Shown here: positions 52,219 through 61,202 of the stretch, one piece after another
Layout of the letters: every line of letters begins with the position of its first letter
Numbering within the stretch: the stretch's first letter is position 1
From: Neobacillus cucumis
Lineage (GTDB): Bacteria > Bacillota > Bacilli > Bacillales_B > DSM-18226
NCBI RefSeq assembly: GCF_016107705.1
Contig: NZ_JAEHGC010000005.1
Span: 294,582 to 358,581 of the forward strand
Length of the DNA stretch: 64,000 nucleotides
Direction of reading: 5' to 3'
Position numbers and translations under genes: made by a program
Notes under the pieces: generated by a model
Seen by the model: the letters and a program-made list of their open reading frames with translations, nothing else
The model's database searches: none
What the model was told of the DNA's origin: nothing

Positions 52219-52398
52219 ATGCCGCCTTATGAATATCAGATTTTGCTTGAAACCAAGAAAAAGGAATTAGAAAGAAAAGCAGAGATTGCTTGGATCCATA
52301 GTAGTCATTTTCCGCAAAATCAAAGAGGCATCATCCTAAAAGATAAAAACCTTGGAATCTTGATTAAAATGGTGAGGATTCTAAAATGTTATATTTAA
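52219..52398 (+). CDS. Small protein (59 aa) under TetR-type operators
   Basis: AAAGGAGG 8 bp before the ATG, then a 59-codon frame ending TAA, followed directly by a strong terminator. The product starts MPPYEYQILLETKKKELERK, is helical and positively charged, and ends hydrophobic. No family is recognised. The double operator just upstream says it is a regulated transcript. It could be the relic 5' end of a longer gene, since its last ~20 residues look less structured. Confidence 0.55.
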   Translation: MPPYEYQILLETKKKELERKAEIAWIHSSHFPQNQRGIILKDKNLGILIKMVRILKCYI

Positions 52399-52401
52399 TT
52401 A

Positions 52402-52448
52402 AAGAAGGAGTTTTGAACAACACTTGTTCAGAACTCCTTCTTTTTTTA
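52402..52448 (+). terminator. Terminator after the 59-aa gene
   Basis: GAAGGAGTT...GAACTCCTTC with an inner TGAACAA / TTGTTCA pairing and a run of T7. Confidence 0.88.
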
Positions 52449-52451
52449 TCT

Positions 52452-53087
52452 CTAATCCTTGATAACCAAACCCATTAAGGTTGCAAATTGAATCGCTTGG
52501 TGACTTGATACTTTACATCCATTTAAATCGTTCATTGCCACTGTAAGTGTATTAAAATTAGAGGTACTGATATCGATTCCCTTAAGTGAAGTTTGATCAA
52601 AGTTGGCTCCGTCAAGATTACACAATTTAAACTCGACATTTTTAAGTTTACAGTTAAAAATGTCTGTGGTTTTTAAGGAGGAATCCTGAAAGCTTACTTT
52701 TTCCAGCTTTGAATCTCCGAATGTTGTTAAGTTTAAGACGGAATTTTCAAATTGAACATTTCCAAAACGAGAGTCCGTAAAATCGATACCTAATAATTTA
52801 CTATTTTTAAAGACGACTCTGTGAATAGAAGACTTGCTCAAATTGGCGTTCGATAAATCGCAGTTCTCGAAAACTACATCCGTTATATCGATATTTTGAA
52901 AATCGGTATGATTAAACCTGCTATTCTTAATCACCATATTAGAAAGACGCACCCTGCCAACCGTTTCATTTTCAAAAACGGAATCAACAATTTTACACAT
53001 TTCTAATTCAGGGTCTTCTTCATAAAAAATATCCTGGAAATTCCTAGTAGGTAATTCATCTGAAATTTTTGGTAAATCAATCTTCAT
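52452..53087 (-). CDS. Pentapeptide-repeat protein
   Basis: 211 aa with a long run of A(D/N)LxX / pentapeptide-like units (e.g. FENCDLSNANLSKS, FTDSRFGNVQFENSVLN, LCNLDGANFDQTSLKG), giving a right-handed quadrilateral beta-helix. Such proteins mimic DNA or bind topoisomerases in some cases, but most are unassigned. GAGG lies 8 bp before the ATG. A terminator on the other strand sits just beyond its end. Confidence 0.85.
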   Translation of the reverse strand: MKIDLPKISDELPTRNFQDIFYEEDPELEMCKIVDSVFENETVGRVRLSNMVIKNSRFNHTDFQNIDITDVVFENCDLSNANLSKSSIHRVVFKNSKLLGIDFTDSRFGNVQFENSVLNLTTFGDSKLEKVSFQDSSLKTTDIFNCKLKNVEFKLCNLDGANFDQTSLKGIDISTSNFNTLTVAMNDLNGCKVSSHQAIQFATLMGLVIKD

Positions 53088-53187
53088 TTACAATGCCTCA
53101 CTTATTCAATAATTTGTTAAATAAAAATATAAATTTTTCCAATAAAAAGTGGCATTGAACCGTCTACTCTATGAAAGGAGGCTTAAA

Positions 53188-53697
53188 ATGGTTCATACGA
53201 ATGTAAAACAATCGGAAATGCCCATTGATAACTTAGCAGAATTTAAACAATTATTCAATGCACATAAAAAGGTTGTTTTTGCAATGGCATTATCGATACT
53301 TAGAGACTTTGAAATAGCTGAAGATGTGCTTCAGGAAGTGTATATCAAACTTTTTCAGCATATGAAGCATCAAAGGATTTCAAATGTGAAAGCATGGCTG
53401 ATTACAGTATCCAGGAATACAGCATTAGATCTGTATCGAAAGAAAAAACGTGAAATTACGGGATTTGATGGTGATTATTTCGAAAGGCTGCAATATATTT
53501 CGGACGATCCTATAGACAAAATGGTTTTATCGAAATACTTAGAATTGCTTAATCAAGAGGAGAGGCAAATTGTCATCCTAAAGGATATCTCGGGAATGAA
53601 GCATAGAGAAATTGCCAAAATCACAGAAATGCCGTTAGGAACAGTTCTTTGGAAATATAACGTGGCCATGAAAAAACTGCGAAAAGGAATAGAGTAG
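53188..53697 (+). CDS. ECF RNA-polymerase sigma factor
   Basis: 169 aa. The ATG at 53188 has AAAGGAGG 7 bp upstream; an in-frame start at 53149 has none. Sigma-70 region 2 (AMALSILRDFEIAEDVLQEVYIKLF) and region 4 (LNQEERQIVILKDISGMKHREIAKI, then MPLGTVLW) are both present. It is followed immediately by its likely anti-sigma factor with a DUF4179 domain. Regulator and sensor pairs of this type respond to envelope or antimicrobial stress in Bacillus. Confidence 0.92.
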   Translation: MVHTNVKQSEMPIDNLAEFKQLFNAHKKVVFAMALSILRDFEIAEDVLQEVYIKLFQHMKHQRISNVKAWLITVSRNTALDLYRKKKREITGFDGDYFERLQYISDDPIDKMVLSKYLELLNQEERQIVILKDISGMKHREIAKITEMPLGTVLWKYNVAMKKLRKGIE

Positions 53698-53709
53698 GGA
53701 GGAATGGTG

Positions 53710-54843
53710 TTGAAGAAGGAAAAAATGCTGAAGCACCTGGACAATGCAATAGAAAAGCAGGTACCGGATATTTGGGATGAAATACAGAATAAGGTACATA
53801 AGACAGAAAAACTAGGATATCAAGGAGATATTATAATGCAAAATAATGTCACGGCCAAAAACCAAAAAAGAAGTCTATATAAAAGAATATCTATTGCTGC
53901 TGCCATTTGTTTAATTACCGTCTCAACTTTAACTTTTACCCCCGCATTGGCAGCTATTCAACAGGCATTGGATAAAATATTTTCAAGTAAACATATTGAT
54001 GATTCCGGTTTGAAAATGGCGATTAACGAGGGGCATGGACAAACGGTAAATCAAACATATTATGATAAAGAACATGATATAACTGTCCACTTTGAGAATG
54101 TTTTAACAGATGATAAGGAGACAAAACTCCTATTGACTTATCAAAGTAAAAAAACAAATTTAAAGCATTATTATGTCGACATTTTTGAGGGGAAAAGTTC
54201 AATCTATTTGATTGTTGGGAATGCACCAAAGAAACGATTACATTCTGTTGGATGGGGCAGCAGGTATTATGATGCTAAGGAAAATAAAGTGGTTGAAGCC
54301 GAATCATTTGATTCAATTAAAGATTATGAAGGTGAAAACATTCGTTTGAAAATTGAAAATTTAACCATCTATGATGATCAAAAAACAGGGGAAGTAAAAA
54401 CCACATGGCCGCTTGAGTTCAAACTCAGCAAATCCGCTATTTCGACAAGGGAAACAGTAAATGTAGATAAAGAATTCATATTTGAAAACCAACATTACAG
54501 GATTAAGCAAGTTGAGTTTTCAGCGATGGAAACAAGAGTGGTCGTTACAGGTTCTGATACTAAACTTATCACGGAAAATGGAGAAAAATACCACGTAATG
54601 AGTAAATTGGAACATCAGTTCCTACATGCAAGGACATTTAATAAAAAATACGGCTATATCGTTGATAAGAAAAAATCTGGTGTGTTTTTAAGGTCAGCTG
54701 GTAAAAGGGTGGATCCCATTTTTAGTAAGGGTGAGGTACAGGGAGCAGATGACGAATACATTATGTTTTTTGCTCCGGTTAAGGACCGCCAAAACTGTGT
54801 GCTTGAAGTTGGGGAGTATATTAAGATTCCATTGAATAAATAA
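53710..54843 (+). CDS. DUF4179 membrane protein, putative anti-sigma factor
   Basis: ~377 aa. TTG at 53710 is preferred: GGGAGG at 53698 gives 7 bp spacing, while ATG 53704 and GTG 53707 are too close. A cytoplasmic N-terminus of ~60 aa is followed by one transmembrane helix (ISIAAAICLITVSTLTF) and a large DUF4179-type extracytoplasmic domain (~75-377, beta-rich, e.g. DITVHFENVLTDDKETKLLL). It is the genetic partner of the ECF sigma factor and probably holds it inactive until an outside signal arrives. Its 3' end overlaps the frameshifted DUF3231 gene on the other strand. Confidence 0.88.
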   Translation: MKKEKMLKHLDNAIEKQVPDIWDEIQNKVHKTEKLGYQGDIIMQNNVTAKNQKRSLYKRISIAAAICLITVSTLTFTPALAAIQQALDKIFSSKHIDDSGLKMAINEGHGQTVNQTYYDKEHDITVHFENVLTDDKETKLLLTYQSKKTNLKHYYVDIFEGKSSIYLIVGNAPKKRLHSVGWGSRYYDAKENKVVEAESFDSIKDYEGENIRLKIENLTIYDDQKTGEVKTTWPLEFKLSKSAISTRETVNVDKEFIFENQHYRIKQVEFSAMETRVVVTGSDTKLITENGEKYHVMSKLEHQFLHARTFNKKYGYIVDKKKSGVFLRSAGKRVDPIFSKGEVQGADDEYIMFFAPVKDRQNCVLEVGEYIKIPLNK

Positions 54844-55875
54844 GACCTTGGTTATAGTACAGGATTGGAAGAGCTTGGGATCACCAAGCTCTAGTTTTTT
54901 GCCGGCGGGGGTTCCTCCCATCCAACCGTGTTTCATTAAAATTGTACCCCCATCTTTAGCAAAATCAAATGTATTGGCTATAATACTACCCATATTTAAT
55001 AGTAAATCATTTCTAAAACTAAAAGCAGCTCCAATTGAATTACTGCCTAGTCCGAAAATCGATAGTAAATTAGTGTTATACATCATAAGTTTATCTGAAA
55101 AGGGAGATATGGTTGATTCAGTAGTTATACCGGCCCAAGTTGAAGGAGCAGGTATATCACTATCTAATAAAAGATTACTCATTTTGGAAATTACTTCTTT
55201 GGCTAGTTCCTTCCCACGTGTAAAGTATTTTTTCACATCCTGTTCTTTAGCTACTTGTTCAAATCCAATCATTAGCCGCATTCCTGTAACATTCGTTTCC
55301 AATGATTGATAAACCAAACCAATTTCGACGGCATTAAGCGTCCGTTTTTTACGGAACGGATTTAAGCTATTTGTATAATTGGTATCATTTACAAAGTCCA
55401 CTTCTTTTGGCATCAGTACAATAGGGGGACGGGACAAAACACCTTTTTCTAATAGGTGTTTCGTTGTAACGGAATAAGTAAGTTGCATATCCGTTGTCAA
55501 TTCCATATATAAATCACGAATATCTTCTCGATAGGACATCCCTTCGTGTAAGGTATAAAGTCCGGACAAAACTTTACTCAGCATTCGAACGTACATAATC
55601 ATATAAGTATCATCAAATAATGGCGGAGCATTTAAATTTACATCGCTTTCGTTAAAGGCAGTTGGTATTACGGCTCCTTCGTTTTTAAAAATTTCTTTTA
55701 TTTTTTGTTCATTTTTACTTTCTATTGCATAAACCTTTTGCAAAATATCCTTTGCTTCATTCTCATTCGTTTTTTCAATAAAATACTCGAGGACCCTCAG
55801 CATCATTGACTTTTCCCGATAAGCCTGCCATAAGTTTCCTAACTCCGAGGCGGTTAGGGGTATATTACTAGTCAT
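54694..55875 (-). CDS. DUF3231 family protein with apparent C-terminal frameshift
   Basis: A 393-aa frame from ATG 55875. The first ~328 residues are DUF3231: two four-helix, ferritin-like repeats (LTASELGNLWQAYREKSMM... and NAVEIGLVYQSLETNVTG...) ending KHGWM. Beyond this the frame continues as GGTPAGKKLELG... through a hairpin and antisense to the DUF4179 gene. Deleting one G in the GGG at 54917-54919 gives KHGWMEEPPPAKN and a stop at 54891, the usual type of family C-terminus. So a +1 insertion, real or a sequencing error, has extended the protein. Function unknown. Confidence 0.8.
   Translation of the reverse strand: MTSNIPLTASELGNLWQAYREKSMMLRVLEYFIEKTNENEAKDILQKVYAIESKNEQKIKEIFKNEGAVIPTAFNESDVNLNAPPLFDDTYMIMYVRMLSKVLSGLYTLHEGMSYREDIRDLYMELTTDMQLTYSVTTKHLLEKGVLSRPPIVLMPKEVDFVNDTNYTNSLNPFRKKRTLNAVEIGLVYQSLETNVTGMRLMIGFEQVAKEQDVKKYFTRGKELAKEVISKMSNLLLDSDIPAPSTWAGITTESTISPFSDKLMMYNTNLLSIFGLGSNSIGAAFSFRNDLLLNMGSIIANTFDFAKDGGTILMKHGWMGGTPAGKKLELGDPKLFQSCTITKVLFIQWNLNILPNFKHTVLAVLNRSKKHNVFVICSLYLTLTKNGIHPFTS
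54869..54900 (+). terminator. Terminator after the DUF4179 gene
   Basis: AGAGCTTGG / CCAAGCTCT stem with a 5-nt loop, then AG and T6. The intended TAG stop of the DUF3231 gene is in this hairpin's far end. Confidence 0.85.
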
Positions 55876-56040
55876 CCTTACACCTCCAAATTTTATTTCA
55901 TAATTCTATTATCCCTTTAATTCCTTTTTTAAATAAATTATTATTATTTACAGAAACAAAGGGAATTTAAAAAGTGAAAGCAAGGAGCAAGGAACGATAT
56001 AAAGGATGATTTAAAATTTATTTAAAGGCAAAAAATAGAG

Positions 56041-56535
56041 GTGATTCATATCCTGGCCATTATATTTTGGACCATAATAATTGTCTGTTTTATCTTCAGC
56101 TATGTTGGGCTCGTATACCCGATTATTCCGTCCGTTTTACTGATTTGGGGAGGGGTCCTGCTGTATCAATTCGGGATTAATTCAAATGAACTTTCCTGGG
56201 TTTCGTGGACCATGCTTGTGCTCCTAACCATTTTGTTGTTTTTAGCGGATTATTTGGCGAATCTTCACTTTGTGGACAAAGCGGGAGGCTCCAAATGGGG
56301 GATGAGGGCGGCTACAATCGGGTTAATTGTTGGCAGCTTTGTCGTCCCACCCATTGGTGTCATTATAGTTCCTTTTGTGTTGGTATTGATTACGGAACTG
56401 CTGCAAAAAAAAACGTTTCAAGGTTCGATAAAAGTGGCGTTTGCTACATTAATTGCTTTTTTAAGCGGGACCTTTGCAAAAGCTTTTATTCAGCTGATCA
56501 TGATTGTAGTCTTCACATTAGATGTAATTTTTTAG
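56041..56535 (+). CDS. DUF456 family membrane protein (YqgC-like)
   Basis: About 164 aa with ~4 hydrophobic helices and the DUF456 loop GGSKWGMRAATIGLIVGSFVVPPIGVI (~80-105, split motifs GGSKWG and FVVPPIG). The start is unclear: GAGGTG at 56038-56043 overlaps the GTG at 56041, so initiation may be at CTG 56053 or at an upstream GTG with poor spacing. Function unknown. Small, Gly-rich, probably a membrane-integrity protein. Confidence 0.8.
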   Translation: MIHILAIIFWTIIIVCFIFSYVGLVYPIIPSVLLIWGGVLLYQFGINSNELSWVSWTMLVLLTILLFLADYLANLHFVDKAGGSKWGMRAATIGLIVGSFVVPPIGVIIVPFVLVLITELLQKKTFQGSIKVAFATLIAFLSGTFAKAFIQLIMIVVFTLDVIF

Positions 56536-56628
56536 GAATTCTTGTTTAAGGGTATAATGATAAAGGAAACATTTGATAGGTTGTTTAATGGTGGATAAAC
56601 CGGACAATAAAATGGATACAAGTTAAAG

Positions 56629-56660
56629 AGGTCGAAACCGTTCCCGATTTCGACCTCTAA
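56629..56660. terminator. Bidirectional terminator between DUF456 and mreBH
   Basis: GAGGTCGAAA / TTTCGACCTC 10-bp stem with A and T-rich flanks. Confidence 0.8.
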
Positions 56661-56666
56661 CATTAT

Positions 56667-57674
56667 TTATTTCGCCGCCGTTTGCAGCATTTTAATATAT
56701 TTCAGTGATTTCCCAGTACCAATCGCAACTGATTCAAGTGGATTTGACGCAAGTGAAACTGGAACAAATATCTCCTTACTCAACCATTCTTCCATTCCAT
56801 TCATTAAGGCGCCGCCACCTGTTAAAATCACGCCTCGGTCAACGATATCACCGCTCAGCTCAGCAGGGCAGTCCTCAAGCGTTGCCCGAATTGCTTCTAA
56901 AATTTGTAATAATGACTCCTTCATGGCATTACGAATTTCATAGGATGATAGTTTCACCGTTTTTGGCAATCCAGTCACTAAATCACGTCCGCGGACATCC
57001 ATGAATTTTTCTTCATGATCAATCAGGGCAAAGCCAATTTCCATTTTAATATTTTCAGCTGTTCTTTCCCCAATTAGCACATTATATACTTTTCGTACGT
57101 GTTGAATAATTTCTTCGTCAAGACGGTCACCGCCCACTTTAATGGAGTGACAAGCAACGACGCCGCCAAAAGAGATAATGGCAACCTCAGTATTTCCACC
57201 GCCAATGTCTACGACAACATTTGCTACTGGTTCATCTACAGGCAGGCCTGCCCCAATTGCTGCCGCCACCGGTTCTTCGATTAAGCTTATTTTTTTAGCA
57301 CCTGCATTGCGAACAGCATCATGAATCGCTCTTCGCTCAACACTAGTCGAGCCAGAGGGGATACAAACCACGACATTGGGTTTGCGGATGGAAAAACCGC
57401 CTATTTTAGCAGCTTTCTTCATAACTGCTTTTAGCATTTCGGTTGTCACATCATAGTCGGCAATGACTCCATCCTTTAACGGACGGATTGCGACAATTTT
57501 TTCCGGGGTTTTTCCAATCATTTGTTTTGCCTCGGTACCTACTGCAACGACTTGCTTCGTAGTGGTATCAATTGCCACCACTGAAGGTTCGTTTAGTGCA
57601 ATTCCCTTGTTTTTCGTATAAACCAATATATTAGCAGTTCCTAAATCAATTCCAATTTCTGATGTAGATAACAT
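56667..57674 (-). CDS. mreBH: MreB-family rod-shape protein (MreBH)
   Basis: 335-aa actin-like ATPase that organises the sidewall elongation machinery. Phosphate-1 motif [13 protein letters not shown], Asp-bearing [18 protein letters not shown] (phosphate 2) and the adenosine motif [12 protein letters not shown]. The N-terminus ([23 protein letters not shown], then [10 protein letters not shown]) matches B. subtilis MreBH more than MreB or Mbl, and gene length agrees. AAGGTGA is 6 bp before the ATG. On the minus strand ACCCCC (57739-57744) and CGTA (57715-57718) form a possible sigma-I-type promoter. Confidence 0.92.
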   Translation of the reverse strand: MLSTSEIGIDLGTANILVYTKNKGIALNEPSVVAIDTTTKQVVAVGTEAKQMIGKTPEKIVAIRPLKDGVIADYDVTTEMLKAVMKKAAKIGGFSIRKPNVVVCIPSGSTSVERRAIHDAVRNAGAKKISLIEEPVAAAIGAGLPVDEPVANVVVDIGGGNTEVAIISFGGVVACHSIKVGGDRLDEEIIQHVRKVYNVLIGERTAENIKMEIGFALIDHEEKFMDVRGRDLVTGLPKTVKLSSYEIRNAMKESLLQILEAIRATLEDCPAELSGDIVDRGVILTGGGALMNGMEEWLSKEIFVPVSLASNPLESVAIGTGKSLKYIKMLQTAAK

Positions 57675-57961
57675 GTTTTTTCACCTTTTTCTCTAGTATT
57701 CTAACAGAATAACCTACGAATAACCCTACCACGAATTTGGGGGTAATTTGTCGATTGTAAATGAAACGTTACTCATTTGTAATGTTAATGAACAAACCTG
57801 CTTTATTGGAAATATATTTGTCATAAAAAATTCACTTTGAAATAATGCATAGAAAGGTTATTTTTTGATTATACTTATTTGATGTTCAACTGCTTTTTAA
57901 ATATGTGTTACGATAGGAACGTGAAGGAGTAATCTTTCACTCAAAATGGAATAAGGGCAGT

Positions 57962-58927
57962 GTGAAAAGATTGGATTCAAAACAAAAGTTATTAGTCATT
58001 ATTGGGCCGACAGCTGTTGGAAAAACGAAGCTTAGCATTGAAATGGCGAAAAGGTTTGACGGGGAAATCATCTCGGGTGACTCCATGCAGATATATCGTG
58101 GAATGGATATTGGTACTGCAAAAATAAAGCCCGAAGAAATGGAAGGGATTCCGCATCACCTTATTGACATTCGCGAGCCGGATGAAAGCTTTTCGGTTGC
58201 TGAATTTCAACAACTCGTTCGTGCCAAAATCAGTGAGATTGCAGAAAAAGGTAAGCTTCCCATTATTGTCGGGGGTACCGGACTTTACATACAGTCTGTT
58301 ATTTATGATTACCAATTTTCCGATGCAGCTGCCGATGAGGAGTTCCGCCTGCAGCTGGAAGAAAGAGCGAAGAATGATGGTGTTGAGGTACTTCACCAGG
58401 AATTAACACGAATTGATCCGGAGAGTGCAGCGCAAATTCATCCGAACAATGTTAGGCGAGTTATTCGGGCACTCGAAATTTATCACTGTACCGGAAAAAA
58501 GATGAGTGATGTGCAAAGCGAACAACAGCTGGACCTCCTATATGAGACAGCGCTTATCGGATTATCAATGGACCGAGAGGAACTGTATAAGCGAATTAAT
58601 ATGCGTGTCGATTTAATGATGGAGGAAGGGCTTTTAACAGAAGTTATAAAACTCCATGACCAAGAACTAAGGGATTGCCAGTCCATCCAAGCCATTGGGT
58701 ATAAGGAAATTTATGATTACCTTGATAAAAAAATCAGCCTCGAACAGGCGATTGAAAACCTCAAACAAAATTCACGCCGTTATGCAAAAAGACAGTTAAC
58801 TTGGTTTCGGAACAAGATGAGTGTACAATGGTTTGATGTAACAGAAGTGCAGAATTTCCCGAAAAAATTAACGGAAATTTCACATTATGTTGAAGGAAAG
58901 CTACAAGTAAAATCGAATACATATTAG
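57962..58927 (+). CDS. miaA: tRNA dimethylallyltransferase MiaA
   Basis: 321 aa, GTG start with AAGGGC upstream. It transfers a dimethylallyl group to A37 of tRNAs reading UNN codons. IPP/DMAPP transferase motifs: P-loop [11 protein letters not shown] (~16), [36 protein letters not shown], the insertion domain, and the C-terminal [13 protein letters not shown]. The hfq gene follows 26 bp later, the order conserved from Gram-negatives to Bacillus. Confidence 0.97.
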   Translation: MKRLDSKQKLLVIIGPTAVGKTKLSIEMAKRFDGEIISGDSMQIYRGMDIGTAKIKPEEMEGIPHHLIDIREPDESFSVAEFQQLVRAKISEIAEKGKLPIIVGGTGLYIQSVIYDYQFSDAAADEEFRLQLEERAKNDGVEVLHQELTRIDPESAAQIHPNNVRRVIRALEIYHCTGKKMSDVQSEQQLDLLYETALIGLSMDREELYKRINMRVDLMMEEGLLTEVIKLHDQELRDCQSIQAIGYKEIYDYLDKKISLEQAIENLKQNSRRYAKRQLTWFRNKMSVQWFDVTEVQNFPKKLTEISHYVEGKLQVKSNTY

Positions 58928-58953
58928 TAGAGATAAAAGAGGAGGATATACTA

Positions 58954-59184
58954 ATGAAAACAACCATTAATATTCAGGATCAATTTTTAAACCAATGCCG
59001 GAAGGATAACACCCATGTAACCGTATTTCTATTGAACGGTTTCCAATTAAGGGGTCAAATCAAAGGCTTTGATAATTTTACAGTCCTGTTTGAGTCGGAA
59101 GGAAAGCAGCAATTGGTTTATAAGCATGCCATTTCAACCTTTGCTCCGCAAAGAAATGTTCAACTTGATTTGAATGCGGAATAA
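58954..59184 (+). CDS. hfq: RNA chaperone Hfq
   Basis: 76-aa Sm-like hexameric RNA-binding protein. Sm1 [35 protein letters not shown] (in two halves, residues ~7-42) and Sm2 [13 protein letters not shown], ending with a short acidic tail typical of Firmicutes. GAGGAGG before the ATG. In an operon with miaA and closed by its own terminator. Confidence 0.97.
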   Translation: MKTTINIQDQFLNQCRKDNTHVTVFLLNGFQLRGQIKGFDNFTVLFESEGKQQLVYKHAISTFAPQRNVQLDLNAE

Positions 59185-59199
59185 AATCCAATTATAAAT

Positions 59200-59228
59200 T
59201 TGAGCCCAAATCTCTGGGCTCTTTTTTA
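59200..59228 (+). terminator. Terminator of miaA-hfq
   Basis: GAGCCCA / TGGGCTC stem with a 6-nt loop and T6 tail. Confidence 0.88.
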
Positions 59229-59327
59229 TTTTTCAAAATAAAATGTATAAAAACTGAATACACATAGATTGAGGGAATAGTGATTATTTTGAGAGCAGAC
59301 TGTTTTTCAGATTGAGAGGTGAAAGCT

Positions 59328-60275
59328 TTGGATCAACAATTCCGAGAGAAAAGTAACGGTCAAATAAGAGTTGTCCTCAACACACAAAAGAAAAAAAACA
59401 TTCCAAAAAAAATGCCTGACTTTCAAGTTGTTCCAAAGGAAATTCCCCCCGAGCATTCGGCTTTAATTGAAATAGAGGAAGAGCTTGGTGCTTTGGTTGG
59501 CATGGATGAAATGAAAAAAATGATAAAAGAAATCTATGCCTGGATTTATGTCAACAAAAAACGGGAAGAAATGGGTTTAAAGGCAAAAAAACAAGCCCTT
59601 CATATGATGTTTAAAGGAAATCCCGGAACCGGTAAAACGACAGTGGCCAGATTGATTGGCAAACTTTTCCAAAAAATGAATGTTTTATCAAAGGGGCACT
59701 TAATTGAGGCAGAACGGGCTGACCTTGTCGGGGAATATATCGGTCATACTGCACAAAAAACACGCGACCTTGTGAAAAAAGCGCAGGGTGGTATTTTATT
59801 TATTGATGAAGCCTATTCCCTAGGGCGCGGCGGAGAAAAGGATTTTGGCAAAGAAGCGATTGACACGCTTGTTAAGCATATGGAGGATAAGCAGCATGAG
59901 TTTATTTTAATCCTTGCCGGCTATTCTCGGGAGATGGATTATTTTTTAACCTTAAACCCCGGTCTCCATTCGCGGTTTCCTCTTGTGATTGATTTTCCCG
60001 ATTATAACATCGAGCAGTTGTTGGAAATTTCTAAACGAATGCTGGCTGAAAGAGAATATACTTTCAGTCATGAAGCCGAAAAAAAGGTAAAAGATCATTT
60101 AATTTGGGTTAAAGCGGTGTTGAGTCCGACTAGTTTTTCAAATGGCCGTTATGTGCGAAATATTATTGAAAAATCGATCCGGGCCCAAGCGATGAGGCTG
60201 CTAATGTTAAATTCATATGATCGGCATGAATTAATGACGTTGCGAAGCAATGATTTGATTTTTGAGGAAGATTAG
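59328..60275 (+). CDS. spoVK: Stage V sporulation AAA+ protein SpoVK
   Basis: 315 aa. TTG at 59328 is preferred (AGAGGTG 6 bp upstream) over a GTG at 59319 that overlaps the ribosome site. AAA+ ATPase: Walker A GNPGTGKTT (~104), ERADLVGEYIGHTAQKT, Walker B ILFIDEAYSL, then GLHSRFPLVIDFPDY (arginine finger region). CbxX/CfqX-like, needed for spore maturation in B. subtilis. In the same region as in B. subtilis, upstream of hflX (ynbA). Confidence 0.93.
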   Translation: MDQQFREKSNGQIRVVLNTQKKKNIPKKMPDFQVVPKEIPPEHSALIEIEEELGALVGMDEMKKMIKEIYAWIYVNKKREEMGLKAKKQALHMMFKGNPGTGKTTVARLIGKLFQKMNVLSKGHLIEAERADLVGEYIGHTAQKTRDLVKKAQGGILFIDEAYSLGRGGEKDFGKEAIDTLVKHMEDKQHEFILILAGYSREMDYFLTLNPGLHSRFPLVIDFPDYNIEQLLEISKRMLAEREYTFSHEAEKKVKDHLIWVKAVLSPTSFSNGRYVRNIIEKSIRAQAMRLLMLNSYDRHELMTLRSNDLIFEED

Positions 60276-60277
60276 AA

Positions 60278-60310
60278 AGAAAGACGGAGATTCAATCCCC
60301 GTCTTTTTCT
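60278..60310 (+). terminator. Terminator of spoVK
   Basis: AAAGACGG..ATTC..CCGTCTTTTT hairpin just after the stop. Confidence 0.85.
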
Positions 60311-60385
60311 TATGTACCGTTTAAATTATATAATCGAAATTTTTTTCTATATAAATAGAAAGATTGATGACTTTTATAAATAAAA

Positions 60386-60417
60386 AAACCTTTCTCAAAT
60401 ATATGGGAAAGGTTTAA
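60386..60417 (-). terminator. Terminator of the TRIC/UPF0126 gene
   Basis: AAACCTTTC / GAAAGGTTT stem; T-rich on the minus-strand side. It overlaps the stop codon at 60414. Confidence 0.65.
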
Positions 60418-61019
60418 TAATGTTCAATTCTTCGAATCGGCAGTTTCCAATCGAAGGTATAAGAACAGACTCGTAAAACGGTCAGGATTGCAAATAAGGT
60501 ATATAACTCCCATGGACTAGATGCAATCTTTAAGCCAATGATGATTCCAGCTAGAATCGCCCAAACGGCATATATCTCAGACCGTAGCACAATCGGTTTT
60601 CGTCCTGCTAATAAATCACGAATAATCCCACCACCGATTCCCGTTAAAACAGCAGCGACGATAATTGCACTTATGGGATGGTGCATGTTAGAAGCATAGA
60701 TGGCTCCTTGAATGGCGAAAGCTGAAAGTCCAATCGCGTCAAATAAATTTCCCCATTTTTGCCATTGCTTCAGTAAATTTGCAGGAAACAAAAATACCGC
60801 TAATATAGCAATAATGGCTATTTGAAAAAGTAATCCCTGCTCCCATAAGGCCGATACAGGGACACCAATTAACAAGTTTCGAATCGCACCACCGCCAAAG
60901 GCTGTAACAATTCCTAAAATAAAAACTCCCAAAATATCATATTCTTCTTCCATTGCCACAATTGCTCCACTGACAGCAAAAGCAATTGTACCAATCATAC
61001 TTAGCACTTCCCAAGTCAT
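60414..61019 (-). CDS. TRIC/UPF0126 family cation channel-like membrane protein
   Basis: 201 aa with two repeats of three hydrophobic helices, each carrying the family glycine motif (AFGGGAIRNLLIG and TGIGGGIIRDLLAGR). TRIC-like proteins are trimeric cation channels in animals, and the bacterial members (YicG, YadS-like) may carry K+ or other ions. GAGGAG precedes the ATG. Between spoVK and hflX and on the opposite strand from both. Confidence 0.87.
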   Translation of the reverse strand: MTWEVLSMIGTIAFAVSGAIVAMEEEYDILGVFILGIVTAFGGGAIRNLLIGVPVSALWEQGLLFQIAIIAILAVFLFPANLLKQWQKWGNLFDAIGLSAFAIQGAIYASNMHHPISAIIVAAVLTGIGGGIIRDLLAGRKPIVLRSEIYAVWAILAGIIIGLKIASSPWELYTLFAILTVLRVCSYTFDWKLPIRRIEHY

Positions 61020-61202
61020 TTCTTCTCATTTCTCCTCAAAATTTCTTTTATCTAAAACATTATATAAAAATAATATATTCATATAAACAAATATGATTTT
61101 AACATTTAAAGGTGATAAATCAACTGATTTTTGGTGGAAATTAGAGAATTTTGGAATGATTTGATATGATGATGGAAGAACTTTTCGAAAGGAAGAATGC
61201 TG

